Origin: Sepiola atlantica
Taxonomy: Eukaryota > Mollusca > Cephalopoda > Sepiida > Sepiolidae
DNA length: 64,000 bases
Direction of reading: 5' to 3'
NCBI GenBank assembly: GCA_963556195.1
Contig: OY744517.1
Span: forward strand, 82,355,714 to 82,419,713
Each line of letters starts with the position of its first letter. Positions within the stretch are counted from its first letter, which is position 1. Below the pieces are notes generated by a model. The model saw only the letters and a list, made by a program, of their open reading frames with translations. It was not told the DNA's origin and did not search any database. Positions 41,581 to 54,012 of this stretch are shown one piece after another. The translations under genes and the position numbers were made by a program.

Positions 41581-44096
41581 AGAAACAGAAAAATGAAAAT
41601 ATGTATATACTAATGTTAGAAATAAAAATAATATGGCAACATCATATTTGGTTTAACGTCCGTTTTACATTATTATTCAAAAACGAATCAATCAAAGATG
41701 GCAATCAATTTTTTTTTTGGGGGGGGGGGTGAATGATCACTAGGCTTACCCTATCACTAGCCGTAAATCCAGGTGGGGGGGGGGTACAGTCACGCATGTG
41801 GTAAGGTAAATCATATTTTTAAAACTATTTTTAGGAATGAAACACCAACAAAATATTGGATTTTGATGGTATCCGAAAAACAGACAAAATCGTATACTGA
41901 AATTTAAAAAAATAAAAAATAAAATAAATAAAACAGTGTCAGAATTTTAAAACTATGCAGGCTGGTAGAAAATTATATTTTATTGCATTTAGTAAATATT
42001 ATTTGTATATTTTGTTTGTTTTTTAACTTTATTAACATGATTGTCCAAATATATTCCGAGGTTGATTGAGTAGAAGCTAAAAATGATCGTTCAGGGTGCC
42101 CAATCATTGTTAAAATGACAGAATCATTGTGAATACATTAAAGAGAATTATTTACAAACATTCAAGTCTCTCAACTGATATTTTTCTTAATATATAGGTG
42201 CAAAAAACCAGACCAACATTTTCAAGCAATTAAAAAAAAAAATTGATACTAAAAAAAAAGGGTTAAAATAAAAATTACATGATTGAAATTATTTAAAATT
42301 TTCATTTTGCGCACGTTTTAGAGGATGAGCAAAAGTTGCTCAAAATTTTAGATTTTATATAATGTCTGTTACTTTTGGTTTAAATCTTATTCAAATCAGA
42401 GTTCTTAAAAAAAAAAGGAAAAAAAAAAAAAAAAAAAAAAAAAGAAAAATTCAATATGGGGGTAGATACATCATGCTGCCCCAAGAACCTTTAAAAGTGC
42501 AAGCAGTTAGGGTGTCAAAATATTTCAATCAATAGCATATTGAAATGGTGAAAACTATGTGAAAATAGAGCTCATACAACTTAAATTATGGTCTTAAAAA
42601 GTTTTTAATTTTGTGACGCCCCCGTCTTTGCACCTAACAGAAGGTTTAAAATGATCAAAAGTTGCTTGAATTTTTAGAATTTGTCATAATGTAAGCATAG
42701 TTTTAAAATACGTGGATTTTCATGCTTCCCCCGGGGTCCTCTTAAAAAAAAAAAAGGAATAAATAAATATATGACAACCCGTGGACAATCTGCATGAATA
42801 TGTATCATTCATGAAGTTGAATGGGTTAAAAGTAATTAGACAATTTTTGTCTTTCAAATAATTAAATTTAAAATATTAAAAGATTTCCTGACATTAAATC
42901 AGTACTTTCCATACTTTTCTCATAATGGAAAATATCATGATTTTCCTCCAAGTGCATCAAACTGAATATCACAAAGTTAATTTCGGTCAATAAACCAAAC
43001 CAAATGTCCAGATTATGATGAACAGATATTTTCATAAATCAATAACACAAAGTCTGCCTGATGTTACTAAGCTACACCATTAGTGCACAATAGGTAGGGT
43101 TAGGATTAGAGTTAGGAGTTTTGTCCCAGCAAATAGCAGCAAGTGTACAGGAGAGCAGCACCTACCATCTGCGGCGTTAGTAAACAATGTGTGAAATCTA
43201 ACACCTGCTGATCGTTATCTGGAACAAGCGCGATATTTATACAGAGACGAGACAATGAAGATCAATGTGCCTACAAACAGGCCTTCATTCTTTTTAAGAA
43301 AAACTAGGATAGATCACATAGAAACAAGTTCGTGTCTAATAATGTGATATAAGCTTCAAGAAAAGGAGTAACTCTATAAACAATTATACCAAAACGTATA
43401 GAGACGAGAGGGAACAATGCATAGCTCTATATTGTGTCAATTTAGCGAGAATTTTCATTTTACTTCATACTTGATCACCCTTGACCCGTTGGGTCAGTAT
43501 TTGTCATGAAATATATAATTTCTTAACTTTGACATAAATTTACAAGGATTACAAAGTCAGAGGATTTCACAAAGCTAGAATATATTGTGATGTCATAATA
43601 GACTCATCTCTTTCTGTCCCCACCCTATTTCTCCTCTTAATTATTGAAATCATTCCATTGCTCTCACCACTTTATCATTCACTCTTTAGTTATGTTATTT
43701 GCCTTCCCCCCCGACCATCTAAAACATTCATGTACAGGTGGAGTGTGAACAATGACAAGCAAGCAAGATAACGATCTTCAGTTTTCCTAGTATATAGAGA
43801 AAATACACCAATAAATAGCAACATTAAATAATTGTAACTTGTAAAATTATTTACCTTCTAATGATAAGTGTTAAACATAATAATTTTTATATTTTAACAC
43901 TATCAACAAATTCCTGCTTGAATTGAAGAAAACAATAGTAAACTATCTCTCACTATTCATTTAACGTTATCTTTCCCTTATTTAGAGGTCATACGTTTTT
44001 TTAGACATTTCACAAGTTCATTCTTCAGTCCTTATGGTTCAACGGGTCAACTGTCTTCGAATTCCACTCTGCACGATCCTGTCTGATCACTTGCTT
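41581..44096. other. No supported gene
   Basis: AT-rich, with G-runs at 41727 and 41775, A-runs near 42410-42443, and a T/C-rich stretch at 43610-43720. The region 43080-43420 is mixed in composition but shows no motif. Confidence 0.4.
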
Positions 44097-45000
44097 TCAA
44101 GTTTTCCTTGGTTGGCCAACCTTCCCGTGATTCAAGACATCCATACTTCTGCAACGGTTTATCCAGGAGGATGAGTGCTCCATATGACCATACCAGCATA
44201 ACAGATTCATCCATAGGAGAACCTCTATGTTAGGCAAATATAGTGCTTTCAGCAAATCCACCAACCTAAGGTGTCGGGTTCGGTCAGATTTCACATTGCA
44301 GATCCATCTAAATCAGGGGCGGGCAACCTTTTCAGAGTGAGGGCCAGATGAGACTTTTGGAAGGAGATCGCGGGCCTGAGTTAAAAACAAAATCTCAGAA
44401 TTACTATATTTTGTTTACATGAATAAATTGCACAAAAATTGCATTGAACACTCTACCAATCAATGAGACTGCTGGTGCTGTTTGCCATGAAAAGTATTTC
44501 CATGTCCGGCTCGATGGTTGAGGTAGACAACAGAACAATGTCATTGAGGTGGCGGTCCGAGAGTTGAGAACGAAGGTGAGGCTTCGTGTACTTCATTTTC
44601 AAAATGATATGAGTTTTACTGGGAGGTCTGCGGGCCGGATTGCAATAATAAAGCCTAGAAGGGTGGCGGGCCGGACGCTAAGCCTTCGTGGGCCGGAGGT
44701 TGCCTGCCCCTGATCTAAATCATGGATCTGTCATTGCACTGCAGTTGAGTAAAAAAGGATGAGGTGGGGGCCCAGAATTTACTGCCATATAACATGATGT
44801 TCCTGACACAGCTGCTATAAAACTTACCCCGGGTGTAGAGAGGAGGGGAGGGGGGGGGGGACAACACGATGTTATCAGAGGCAACAGCTCAAGAAATGCT
44901 GCCTTCATGCTGATTTTGCATCCACCACCTGCGCTCAGCATATCTCCTAGGTAACAGAAAGAGTCTACTTCCAGGGTCACAGTCATCTAGTACCATCTCT
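44097..45000 (-). mobile_element. LINE 3' part, split by a hAT MITE
   Basis: Minus-strand blocks: SFCYLGDMLSAGGGCK (about 44915-44965), LELLPLITS, a G-run insertion, LNCSAMTDP, then the hAT insert, then RWICNVKSDRTRHL (about 44260-44310), LLCWYGHMEHSSSWINRCRS and GKVGQPRKT (44097-44125). This is the usual YLGDML..RWICNV..RWFGHVER..GRPRKT order. The MITE lies within the RWICNV codons, and the frame resumes beyond its target duplication. Multiple stops. Confidence 0.8.
44306..44720. mobile_element. hAT MITE, 399 bp, with perfect 8-bp TSD
   Basis: ATCTAAAT flanks the element at 44306-44313 and 44713-44720. The element (44314-44712) begins CAGGGGCGGGCAACCTTTT and ends AGGTTGCCTGCCCCTG, complementary ends typical of hAT (CAGGGGTGGGCAACC type). 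No transposase frame. Inside it, GGGCCGGA and GCGGGCC words repeat near both ends. Confidence 0.93.
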
Positions 45001-45311
45001 TTGTAAGGACGACCGTCAATAGGACACGTTACATTGTATTGTATCCAACAATATATACATACATATACATTATATATATATATAACAGTTTTTCATGGTA
45101 AACAACTGATGATCCCTTAAAATAGTGTTAGAAACAAACTAATATAATAACTGTAAAACATAAATTGACTTACATGAGTGATTTTCCACTGAAAGACTTG
45201 GGACTATAAGTTTTTTTTTTTTTAAAATATAGTTTTAATGGTTGAGAAACTTCCGAGACTATATATATATATATATATATACACACACATACAGATAAAT
45301 GAAAGAGGTAA
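45001..45311. repeat. (TA)n-rich spacer
   Basis: (TA)/(CATA) runs at 45050-45085 and 45260-45290; no gene. Confidence 0.6.
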
Positions 45312-45667
45312 ATATGTACGAATGATAAATCTATTTCAACTTAGATTTTTCAATGCAAGGTGTACTCGGTAAAAACATGTTTATGGAAAAAAGGGGTTTC
45401 GTGAAGGCAGCATTTTTTCATCTTTAAATCTCCTTTCACCGTACATGGACATTCACCATTATTTTTTTTTTTTACACGCACACTCTTACTCTCCATTACT
45501 TCAAATTTTGGCTTTTCCACTGCCAACTTATACATCTATGTAATTCCTCTAAGATTTTAATCTTTGAAAAGCCTTGGCTTAAGGAAAGAAAAATAAACAT
45601 GTTTTTACCGAGTACACCTTGCAGTGAACAATCGAAGTTGAAATAGATTTGTGATTCGTACATATTT
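45312..45667. repeat. Inverted repeat, arms about 74 bp
   Basis: The left arm reads TATGTACGAATGATAAATCT, ATTTCAACTTAGATTTTTCA, GCAAGGTGTACTCGGTAAAA and ACATGTTTAT. The right arm reads ATAAACATGTTTTTACCGAG, TACACCTTGCAGTGAACAAT and GAAATAGATTTGTGATTCG. The loop of about 210 bp carries a minus-strand frame (45350-45535) reading KLAVEKPKFEVMESKSVRV and GECPCTVKGDLKMKKCC, which has no recognised family. Confidence 0.7.
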
Positions 45668-46189
45668 ATCTCTTATTTCATTTATCTTTATAATTGCTCT
45701 ATCTCGTATATTGAGCTTAAACTATTTCACTATAGGTTCTATCCTCTAAAAGTATACTTTTAGTTTCATATTTTATTTTATATACATACATACACATATG
45801 TATATGAGAGGGACTGATAAAACTGTCAAATAGTGATATTCAATTTAGTAATGATTGAATAACAAAAAAATGTATTGCCTAATTTCAATGTACAAAGTCT
45901 GCATAACAAAAAAATTTAACATCGAACATGTAGGACTTATTTTCCAACGGTTTTTATGTGTCCTGCTTGGAACAGTATTCATTTTGTTGGAGTTTTCGAT
46001 TGCGGAGGCAAGTCGTTTTATTTATCCTCGAAAGCAAAAACAACTAAGAAAGTAAAAATATTTCTAATAACCTCGGATGAATACTTTCCGAACGGCTGCG
46101 TCGAGGATTTCACACAAAATCGAAAACTGAGTAATATCTTGGATTTGAAACGCTTTTTTTTTTCTTACTTTAAGTTACTTGGTTGTTCG
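45668..46189. other. No supported gene
   Basis: AT-rich with (CATA)n near 45780. Small plus frames at 45855-46055 and 45956-46339 have no recognised domain and may include the LINE's 5' edge. Confidence 0.4.
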
Positions 46190-48505
46190 GGCTACTGTCA
46201 TTCTGACAGTCATGTCGATGCCTTGGCTTCAATGTCCAACCTAATGATATGCCCGAGCACCAAATTCCGACCAACGAATTGTTACCTGACAGCAGAGGAG
46301 GGCCTTCCATTGCAGAATGCCATTGATGCAAATCGGTAAACAGAAGATAGGGTAGAAGATGTCATGCATGCCAGCGCTTCTTCCACCTTACCTATGTCAG
46401 AATCAAGCGAAAAGTTTTGGCTGAAACCCAAATATGGAAGTGTTCCACCTGTCTCCAACTGCTCGCACAGACTCCCAATCATCCACCTATTGCTTCCTTG
46501 AGTGATCTTCCTGACTATCTGCAAGCTCACCTCTCTCAGGAGGAGTTGCAACATTCCTGTCCGCATACCAAAAGCTGCAAGGATCTGCGCGTCAGAAGCC
46601 ATAGAGTTTGTTACCGCTTAAAACTCTCTGAATTCCTGGGAACAGCGCTATTGGAACAAAGACTTTGCTCCAATAGCGCTGGGTCTCCATCCCACAAAAG
46701 CAAAGATATTGTCCCATGATGTGAAAGCTAACATCCGCTTCTTCTCGGAATGTCTAGATTAGCACAGAACCGATACCGACCCATACCTTCATCAACGCAA
46801 GCCTACAGCAGATTTGAGGAAGGCTGTCAATGCAAAATTAGCCCAGCCGTTCGACGAATTGCCTCAGATGATACTGTTGAATGTCCGAACAGCGAGGTGC
46901 TGGAGGCGCTGAAAGTAAAACATTCTCCATCACCACCAGATACCAGGACTTTGTCTCCCCCCAATCAACGTGTCCTGTGATGACGTCCGAGCGGTCCTGA
47001 AGTCCTTCACTCCAAGCAGTAGCGGAGACATCGACGGCCTCCAACCGGGACGTTTGATAGATTTGACATCCTCTGCAACAGCTGAAGCGGGTTGTCATCT
47101 GGTGTCTGCCCTGTCTAGACTTTGTGAAAAAAATCATCTCTGGTGATATTCCTCCAAGTGCGAGGGAGCTTCTATTTACAGCAAATCTTACGGCGTTAAG
47201 GAAAAAGGACGGCGGATTACGACCTATTGCCGTTGGAAACATTCGTCGTCTCGCCTCCAAAGTGGCCACACACCCCCTGTGATCCGCACACTGGCCCCCC
47301 CGAGTTCTCCCCCATCTAACTTGTCGGAGTTCGTCGTGGAGGCGAAGCTGCAGTACATGCTGTTAGGGTGTTCATCCAGGACCAACAACAATGGCAGCAG
47401 GACGGTTTGCTGGTCAAGTTGGATGTGAGGAACGCTTTCAACTCCATCCGACGAAACCATCTTCTAGAAACCCGTCTCCATCGAGCTCCTGCGTTTCATC
47501 CTTTGGCTCAAACTGCCTACGCCAGTTCCAGCACCCTGATTATAGTTGACCACAACCTTGAATCACACTGCGGTATACAGCAGGGTGACCCAATGGGACC
47601 CCTTCTTTTTCCCTGAAAGTCGATGATATCGCCCGTTCAGTAACTATATCTTTGAACATCTGGTATCTCAATGATGCAACATTTGGAAGCAGTTGGGCAA
47701 ATATTGTTGAGAACCTCTCCAGAATCATCCCAGCCCTTGCTGCAATCGGGCTTGAGGTAAACCCTGCCAAGTCTGAGATCGTCAATATTGACTGTTCGAC
47801 AGAATCATTCTTGGTGGCCATATCGCAAATCAGCAAAGTCTTAGATAGGGTTAACATCACCAATTGAGACGATCTCATAATCCTCGGCTCCCCAATTTTC
47901 AAACCAGCGATCCAAGCTGACATCGACAAAAAAATTGCCAACTTGTCTAACATGTCATCCCAGCTCTTACTCATTGATAAGCATCCGCCACTTTTTCTCT
48001 TGCGCAATTGCTTATGTATTCCAAAATTTTTATTTTCGCTACGTAGTGCGCCATGTTACCAGTTTTCGGTCAACCTGAAGAGGCTGGATTACGTGATTCG
48101 GGACTCAGCAACGGCCATCTGCAACATCAATTTTGATGATGTAGGCTGGCGCAAGGCCACTTTTCCTATCTCCTTTGATGGACTTGGTCTTAGATTAATG
48201 ACCGACGTTGCATTGCCTGCTTACGCTTCCTCCATCTGCGCAAGTCAGGATCTCGTTGAGAGTATTCTACATGAAGCATCCGAATCTCCTTTCCACCAAC
48301 TGGAGGGGAGCTGGTCTAATCGTTCCAAAGCAGACAAGACAGAAGAGCTGGGACAGGATCAGGATGAAGACCAGTGTCGAATCCCTAAAATCATCATCTT
48401 GCGACCAACACCGTCTGGCTTGCCGATAATATTGGCTGCCATTTTGGTTTTCATGTATCCTCAAAACAGCTTTCATCGAAATAAATTTTCGAAATAAAAA
48501 AAATT
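46190..48505 (+). mobile_element. Longest LINE copy: reverse-transcriptase domain, frameshifted
   Basis: A non-LTR reverse transcriptase copies element RNA at the target site. Plus-strand blocks in order: DGLQPGRLIDL (about 47030-47068), SARELLFTANL and LRKKDGGLRPIAVGN (about 47160-47242), LVKLDVRNAFNSIRR (about 47410-47456), GIQQGDPMGPLLF (about 47570-47612), a frameshift, WYLNDATFGS (47661-47690), GLEVNPAKSEI, then a stop at 47866 and DDLIILGSPI, and GWRKATFPISFDGLGLR and DVALPAYASSICASQ (about 48145-48250). The catalytic YxDD box reads YLND. It ends near AATAAA. Clade not assigned. Confidence 0.88.
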
Positions 48506-49194
48506 GGTTTCCACACATAAAAAGTATACAGGTCAGTAGAGAATTTAATTCTATTGCGTTAAAAAAAAAAAAATAAATAAATAAATATTTATAGTAATTT
48601 TTATTTAGGAGTTCTCGACTTGACTATTCTAGACTTTTACCTGAATAAGAAATGACCATAATTACAAAAGCTTTAAAATAATTTTTTTTTTTTTTTTTTT
48701 TTAAATTTATTTTTATTTTTTTTATTAAAAACATTTTTTCTTTAAAACTAATTTTATCATTTTTACTAATGTACTCTCAGTAATCCTTAAGTATCTGCTA
48801 TATTTAAACATTCTAATAGGTGGCTAGGTGTTGTGATGGTTTTGCTGATATCATAGAGAAACAAATACAACAATTACACAAGAAACAATACAACGATTAC
48901 ACTATTTAGCCTACTTAATGTTAGAAATTAAACACCTTATAGTTTAATGAAAACACGTCTTGTTATTTTTTTAAATAGTTGACTAAGTTGAAAATAAGAT
49001 ATCACAATTGGAGGGATTATACTGAAAATGTCGATATTTACTATTTTGATTGGCTATTTGATATTTATTTTTTTTTTTTTTTTTGATTGGCTTTTATTTA
49101 AGCATAGTCTAAGTTGTTAGTTTCCTATTGGCCGGGAGAGAGTTATCAACAAGAACAAGCACCATATTTGGTTTAATGTCCATTTTACATGCTG
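48506..49194. other. No gene; A/T tracts
   Basis: T-runs at 48688-48702 and 49069-49084, A-runs near 48561. No coding signal. Confidence 0.5.
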
Positions 49195-49585
49195 GCATGT
49201 GTTGGACGGCTTTAAACAATTGACTTCCAAACTAACCTATCTCTGGCCAGGTCTTTATGCCTCTGTCTCAATTCCATCCTTACCACTTCCTCCCATGGCT
49301 TTCCTCTGTCAACGTACCCCGCTACCTCAACTGTTCTCTCTTAACACAAGAACTGTCATCCATCTATTTCAATATGGCAATACCATTTAAGTCTCCTGTT
49401 CTGCACACATCTCTCTATACTGTCCACATTTAATCTTTCTGAGGTCATCAGATCTAAGCCTGTTTTTAAAACTCACATACATAATATCATTTCTTTCCAC
49501 GCAACGCATGTCTTGAAACCTCACTGGCCAGGTTTCACTTCCATACATCCATCACACTGCGTAAACACACCTGATAGACTCTTTA
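49195..49585 (-). mobile_element. LINE L-A 3' fragment
   Basis: It matches 57790-58185 closely over its length (TTCCAAACTAACCTATCTCT, CCTCCCATG, CTACCTCAACTGTTCT, TTTCACTTCCATACATC). Read on the minus strand, it gives the post-RT region seen at 3540-5125. Broken by stops. Confidence 0.7.
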
Positions 49586-50221
49586 ACATCCTTTAGTTAA
49601 AAAAACATGTCCAGTTATTTTCAACTGAAAGTCAATAAATATTTTTTTTTAAAATAATATAAGAAAAACAAAGCATAAATTCTGCTCAACTAATGTATAT
49701 AAAAAAAAAATACAGAATTTTGTATTTATTTTTTTTTTTTAAAGTATTTATCTTAGTGCAAGAGTCAAGGAAATTGAAAGTATTTATTCACTTTCCTGGA
49801 AAGAGAGGAAATAATATAACAGTTGGTGTCCATACAAAGAAACAGAAATAAAATACTCTAAAACAATTCACACTGAATATCAATATTTCCATTATTGCAA
49901 CAAATCAAACCTGTTTACCCATGAATACAATGTTAACAAATTAATAATCACAAGCTGTGCAAATATAAAAGAAAAAGCTAACAATCAATATACATTAATA
50001 TTAGAGTTGTTTGATCAGGTATAAACTCATAGTTAAAAATCAGAAACGGTTGACCTAAGTAAACAGTTACTGATATTTATCAAAATTAGTTTTATATGAT
50101 ACAAAATATGAAAATTTTAATGAAGAAAATCAACCGGTCCATGAAAACAATTAGAAATTAAAGCTTTAGACTCATATTTAAAGGCATTAGTGGAAAATCT
50201 CCTGGCCCTGAGGCAAGCTAT
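49586..50221. other. No feature seen
   Basis: AT-rich spacer with T-run at 49728-49740. Confidence 0.5.
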
Positions 50222-50617
50222 ATTCCATGAAAAATGCCAGTATACCGAAATCATATGCCCTTAATAGGGTTAAGATGAAAATTCATATACACTAAATGTA
50301 CAAAAGCAAGGAAATTCCCAAATTTTTACACTTTTATTGTCATTAAGTGTATGACTACATATCAACCAAACCATTTCATTATCACATCACTACAGTATAA
50401 ATCTCTATGCATGAGTGGATGAAGTGTGTGAGGTGCGCTGAAGAAAAATTCCTACCAGTAAAATACATAGCCCTGTTGTGCTCGCATACCCTTAATGACA
50501 ATAAAAGTGTAAAAATTTGGGAATTTCCTTGCTTTTGTACATTTTGTGTATATGAATTTTCATCTTAACCCTATTAAGGGCATATGATTTCAGTATACTG
50601 GCATTTATCACGGAATG
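50222..50617. repeat. Near-perfect inverted repeat, arms about 132 bp
   Basis: The left arm is 50222-50353 and the right arm is 50484-50617. Comparing by hand I count about five mismatches. Words: GCCAGTATACCGAAATCATA, TGCCCTTAATAGGGTTAAGA, AAAGCAAGGAAATTCCCAAA, TTTTTACACTTTTATTGTCA. The 130-bp spacer has no frame. The high identity suggests a young foldback or a recent palindrome. Confidence 0.88.
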
Positions 50618-52643
50618 TCACTACTTTTGTAAAGGTTATGCCTCAATACAATGGTCATTTTAAAGGTTTTTTGGAATTTTCTGGAAAACTAAGGTATATG
50701 GTAAACTGAAATTAAAATGCCATCAACTAGACCCTAGAACCTCTATCTCTGCCAAAAATCAGCTGAATCCATCAAATAGTTGATGAGATACAGGGTGGCA
50801 CATACGTATGTACATATGCACACACAGATAACATGATTTCATGATTTAACTTTCTGGATCTCTGGGTTGCCTTGACTAATGATGCTGAAATTCTACACAC
50901 TTATAGAACCTATTAAATAAAAATTTTGTGCAAAGTTTTAACTAATTTGGTTTATTGGTTTTTGAGTTATGATTGATCAAAGAAATGAGATTTCCGGCAT
51001 AGGTCATTTGTAAAGTCTATTAAGGGATAGAGCGCTCTCGCGCCTCCCTTGATTTAACAATTGAAGAAAAAAAAGAAGCTTTCTTAACTCGACATAGCAT
51101 ATTTGTCTGATTAAGGCTTAACTGCACAACAGTAAGTCGTTTTCTAAAGTTTGCTCTCCATTAAATCACCCTTCAACTAAGTTCCAAGCATCTCAAAGTT
51201 ATAAATATAGAACACCCACAGAGGATTTAACTTTAGCAAATAGTGTTGAAGACTGTTTTATTGTGAAGCACTCACTAAACCAATTTGGATTTCTTTAAAT
51301 ATATTTTATATGCAAACTTTTCACTTATTACTTTTTTTCTGTTTAAAATTTTCTCTTCGGAAACTGGCTGAATTTTTGTAAAGTAAGATATAGGAATGAC
51401 ATAAAACAAATAAAAACTTGAGAAATTAAATTTTGTTAATCTTCTTAATTTTCAATCCTCTCATAATATTTTTCATTATTCAACTGACAATCTATACATA
51501 TCATTAACCTTGAGTGACTTTTAGCCTTGATAAGTGATGAACCATTAATAATAAAAATTTTAAATGAAAAAAAAAAAAAATAAATAAAGAGATAAGAGGA
51601 AAAAAAAAAAAAAAAAAAAAAAAAAATTTAATGCAGCGAACACTGCTGCCGGTCATAGAGAGGATACAATAAGAGCATTTAGAAAACGAAAGGAAATCCT
51701 AACTATTTCATCAGCAGGTGGAAACTGGTACCAGACAAATTCCCCACACAGAATAACAGTATACACATTCCTTGACATTCCAAATAATAATGATATAAGA
51801 AAAAAAAAACGTATCTATAAAACAATCCATTTTTTTTTTCTTCTCGAAATGAACAAATTCTTCGAATCAGGTACACCATTTTAAAATGATATCAAACAAC
51901 TGAAACACTATTATATATCTATATTAAAGTTAAGTATAAAATACATTTTACAAAGACTAAATGCTTACTCATTGTACACAATGTTTAAGTATGGAATGAA
52001 CATTTTAAAATATTAATTTGAAAAGAGATTTCACTAATTATTTTATATTCACATATTTTTAAATAAATGAGATTAACAATGAGTTTTTTTTAGTCAACAA
52101 ATAAAGTAAAAAGTACAACAGAAAATTGACCTCTAAAAAGAGTAAAAAAAATATTTTTTTTTTAAATTAAAAAAAAAAAAAAAAAATGGTACTCACCTTT
52201 GATAGGTAATCCTTTTTGAACCCTATTTCTATTCCATAATAAATGATAGCAGCTTATACTGCTGTAATCTATACACGTAATAAAGAGATTAATAAAAGAA
52301 GAGTTCTTTTCTCTTCTTTCGAAGCTTGTGGAAGTTGTAAGTAGTACAATACAAAGTTAATAGTAGCAGTAATAATGAATCTATTGGTGGTGGTTGTGGT
52401 GGTGGTGATAGTGTTAGGACCTCAGCCAACAGGTGGATCCCCTCACTCAATGAATCTTTCTCTTTCTTTTAAATGCCAAGCCAGTTATTTTGACTTTGCA
52501 GTAATCTTCTTTCTCCTTCCATATCGACACTGCTTAAGTGCAGACTATGACAGGAATTCTAAACACAGTTTCCTATTGGCTGGCTTCATAACAAATATAT
52601 AAACACACAGGGGAAAAACAAACACCTGGTGATGTAGTTTTAT
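50618..52643. other. No gene; AT-rich spacer
   Basis: A-runs near 51568-51582 and 51601-51625, and a GT-rich run at 52380-52410 (GGTGGTGGTTGTGG). The frame at 52375-52602 is a by-product of that run. No repeat copies recognised. Confidence 0.45.
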
Positions 52644-52849
52644 CTATACAGCTTTATGATATGAATATACAAATTGATGATGATGATGATTTTGGCCACA
52701 CCAAAAAAGTTCTAAATTCGAAAGTTTTGAGTTGTGATTGTCAGATGTGGAGAATGAAGTGAGAGAAACAGACGAGCTGTCCAGTTCTTGTAATTTGGGT
52801 TCTAATAGTCTTCTAAGTTGAGCATTCCTTGTATTCTGTACAGTAACAT
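52644..52849 (-). CDS. Possible host terminal exon
   Basis: On the minus strand a long pyrimidine tract ending in CAG (52850-52862) precedes an open frame of about 68 codons that runs to TAG at 52644-52646. In the phase leaving two bases, the frame reads VTVQNTRNAQLRRLLEPKL, QELDSSSVSLTSFSTSDNHN, SKLSNLELFWCGQN, then a four-His run and QFVYSYHKAV. The acceptor is strong and the peptide looks like a real hydrophilic C terminus. No poly-A signal is obvious close downstream. No family is recognised, and upstream exons cannot be placed. Confidence 0.4.
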
Positions 52850-53119
52850 CTGAAAAAAAAAAAAAAGAAAAGATTTATTAGAATTTGGAGGTAATTAGAG
52901 TTCTGTAGGAGGTATGATAGCAACAGAATTAAACAATGACAATTTGTAATTACATACTAAGAAATAGTTTGGAAAATTTCCAAGAAATTTATGATCTAAC
53001 TTTATCAGAGCCGTAGAGTAATAGCTTAAATGCCAAAGTCGGACTCTTGAAATTATAGAAGGTTCGATCGATTCCAATCTAACAAATCTTATTCCACTAA
53101 CAATAATTTGTGTGTATAT

Positions 53120-53139
<20 letters not shown>
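52850..53139. other. Spacer with (TA)n
   Basis: Upstream of the candidate exon; ends in a CA/TA microsatellite at 53110-53150. Confidence 0.45.
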
Positions 53140-53150
<11 letters not shown>

Positions 53151-53680
53151 AATAAATGAAAAAGACAAACGGAAAAAAAAAAGAAAAAAAAATTAAATAC
53201 AAGAATAAATCATCAAAAACGAGATTTTACCAGTTTCATTCGGATCAAGAATGTCTTCAGAAAAAGTAAAGATTTTAAATTTATTCGATAATGGTAAAAA
53301 CATAGGAAAAAGAACACAGAACGGGATGTTATTGACATGTGTTAAACTATTTGAAAAAAAGAATAACAAGAAGCTGCGGTAGAGCCGTTACAATCGGATA
53401 AGGTGGGTGTGGGGGGGGAATATATGGAAACATGGATGAAATGAAGTATATAAAAGAAAAATTTTTTAAAAAGTTACTTTAACTGGGATCACAGTTAGTT
53501 AAGCAGTGGCGTGAAATATTGCATTGTTTCTTTTTCCTATGTTTTTACCGTCATCGAATAAATTTAAAATCTTAACTTTTTCTGAAGATGTTCGTTGATC
53601 CGAACAAAACCGGTAAAATCTCATTTCTTGCTTTATTCTTGTATTTAATTTATTTTTTCCGTTTGTCTTTTTCACACATC
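53140..53680. repeat. Inverted repeat, arms about 160 bp
   Basis: The left arm has GAAAAAGACAAACGGAAAAA, GAGATTTTACCAGTTT, GGATCAAGAATGTCTTCAGA and AAATTTATTCGATAATGGTA. The right arm mirrors these with TACCGTCATCGAATAAATTT, TTTTTCTGAAGATGTTCGTT, CCGGTAAAATCTCATTTC and TTTTTCCGTTTGTCTTTTTC. TA microsatellites lie just outside each arm. The plus frame at 53588-53788 lies in the right arm and is not a gene. Confidence 0.8.
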
Positions 53681-53734
53681 CTGTTTCTCAGAGCATTTCA
53701 TTTTATGATATATCGTACATTTTATCATCATATA

Positions 53735-53739
<5 letters not shown>

Positions 53740-53780
<41 letters not shown>
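53740..53780. repeat. (TA)n microsatellite
   Basis: Long TA run outside the inverted repeat. Confidence 0.95.
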
Positions 53781-53789
<9 letters not shown>

Positions 53790-54012
53790 GTACTCTTGTG
53801 TTTGTGCTTATATATATTTGAAATTAACCCCCAAAACACTTAACCCATTCCCCTGAAATTTCGAACAGATTCTATACATAACAGTGGGTGATGATATCCA
53901 CAGCTATGTATAGAATCGGTCCCAAATTTATTGGGAATAGGTTCAGTGTTTTTGAACTTAACACACACACATATATATATATGAAAGGATAAAATAATCC
54001 CACGGTACGAGT

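Noticed and set aside
46838..47269. 143-residue minus-strand frame
   Set aside because: It is the shadow of the plus-strand LINE polymerase, whose conserved blocks are clear.
53588..53788. 66-residue membrane-like protein ending in Ile-Tyr repeats
   Set aside because: It lies in one arm of an inverted repeat and runs into (TA)n.
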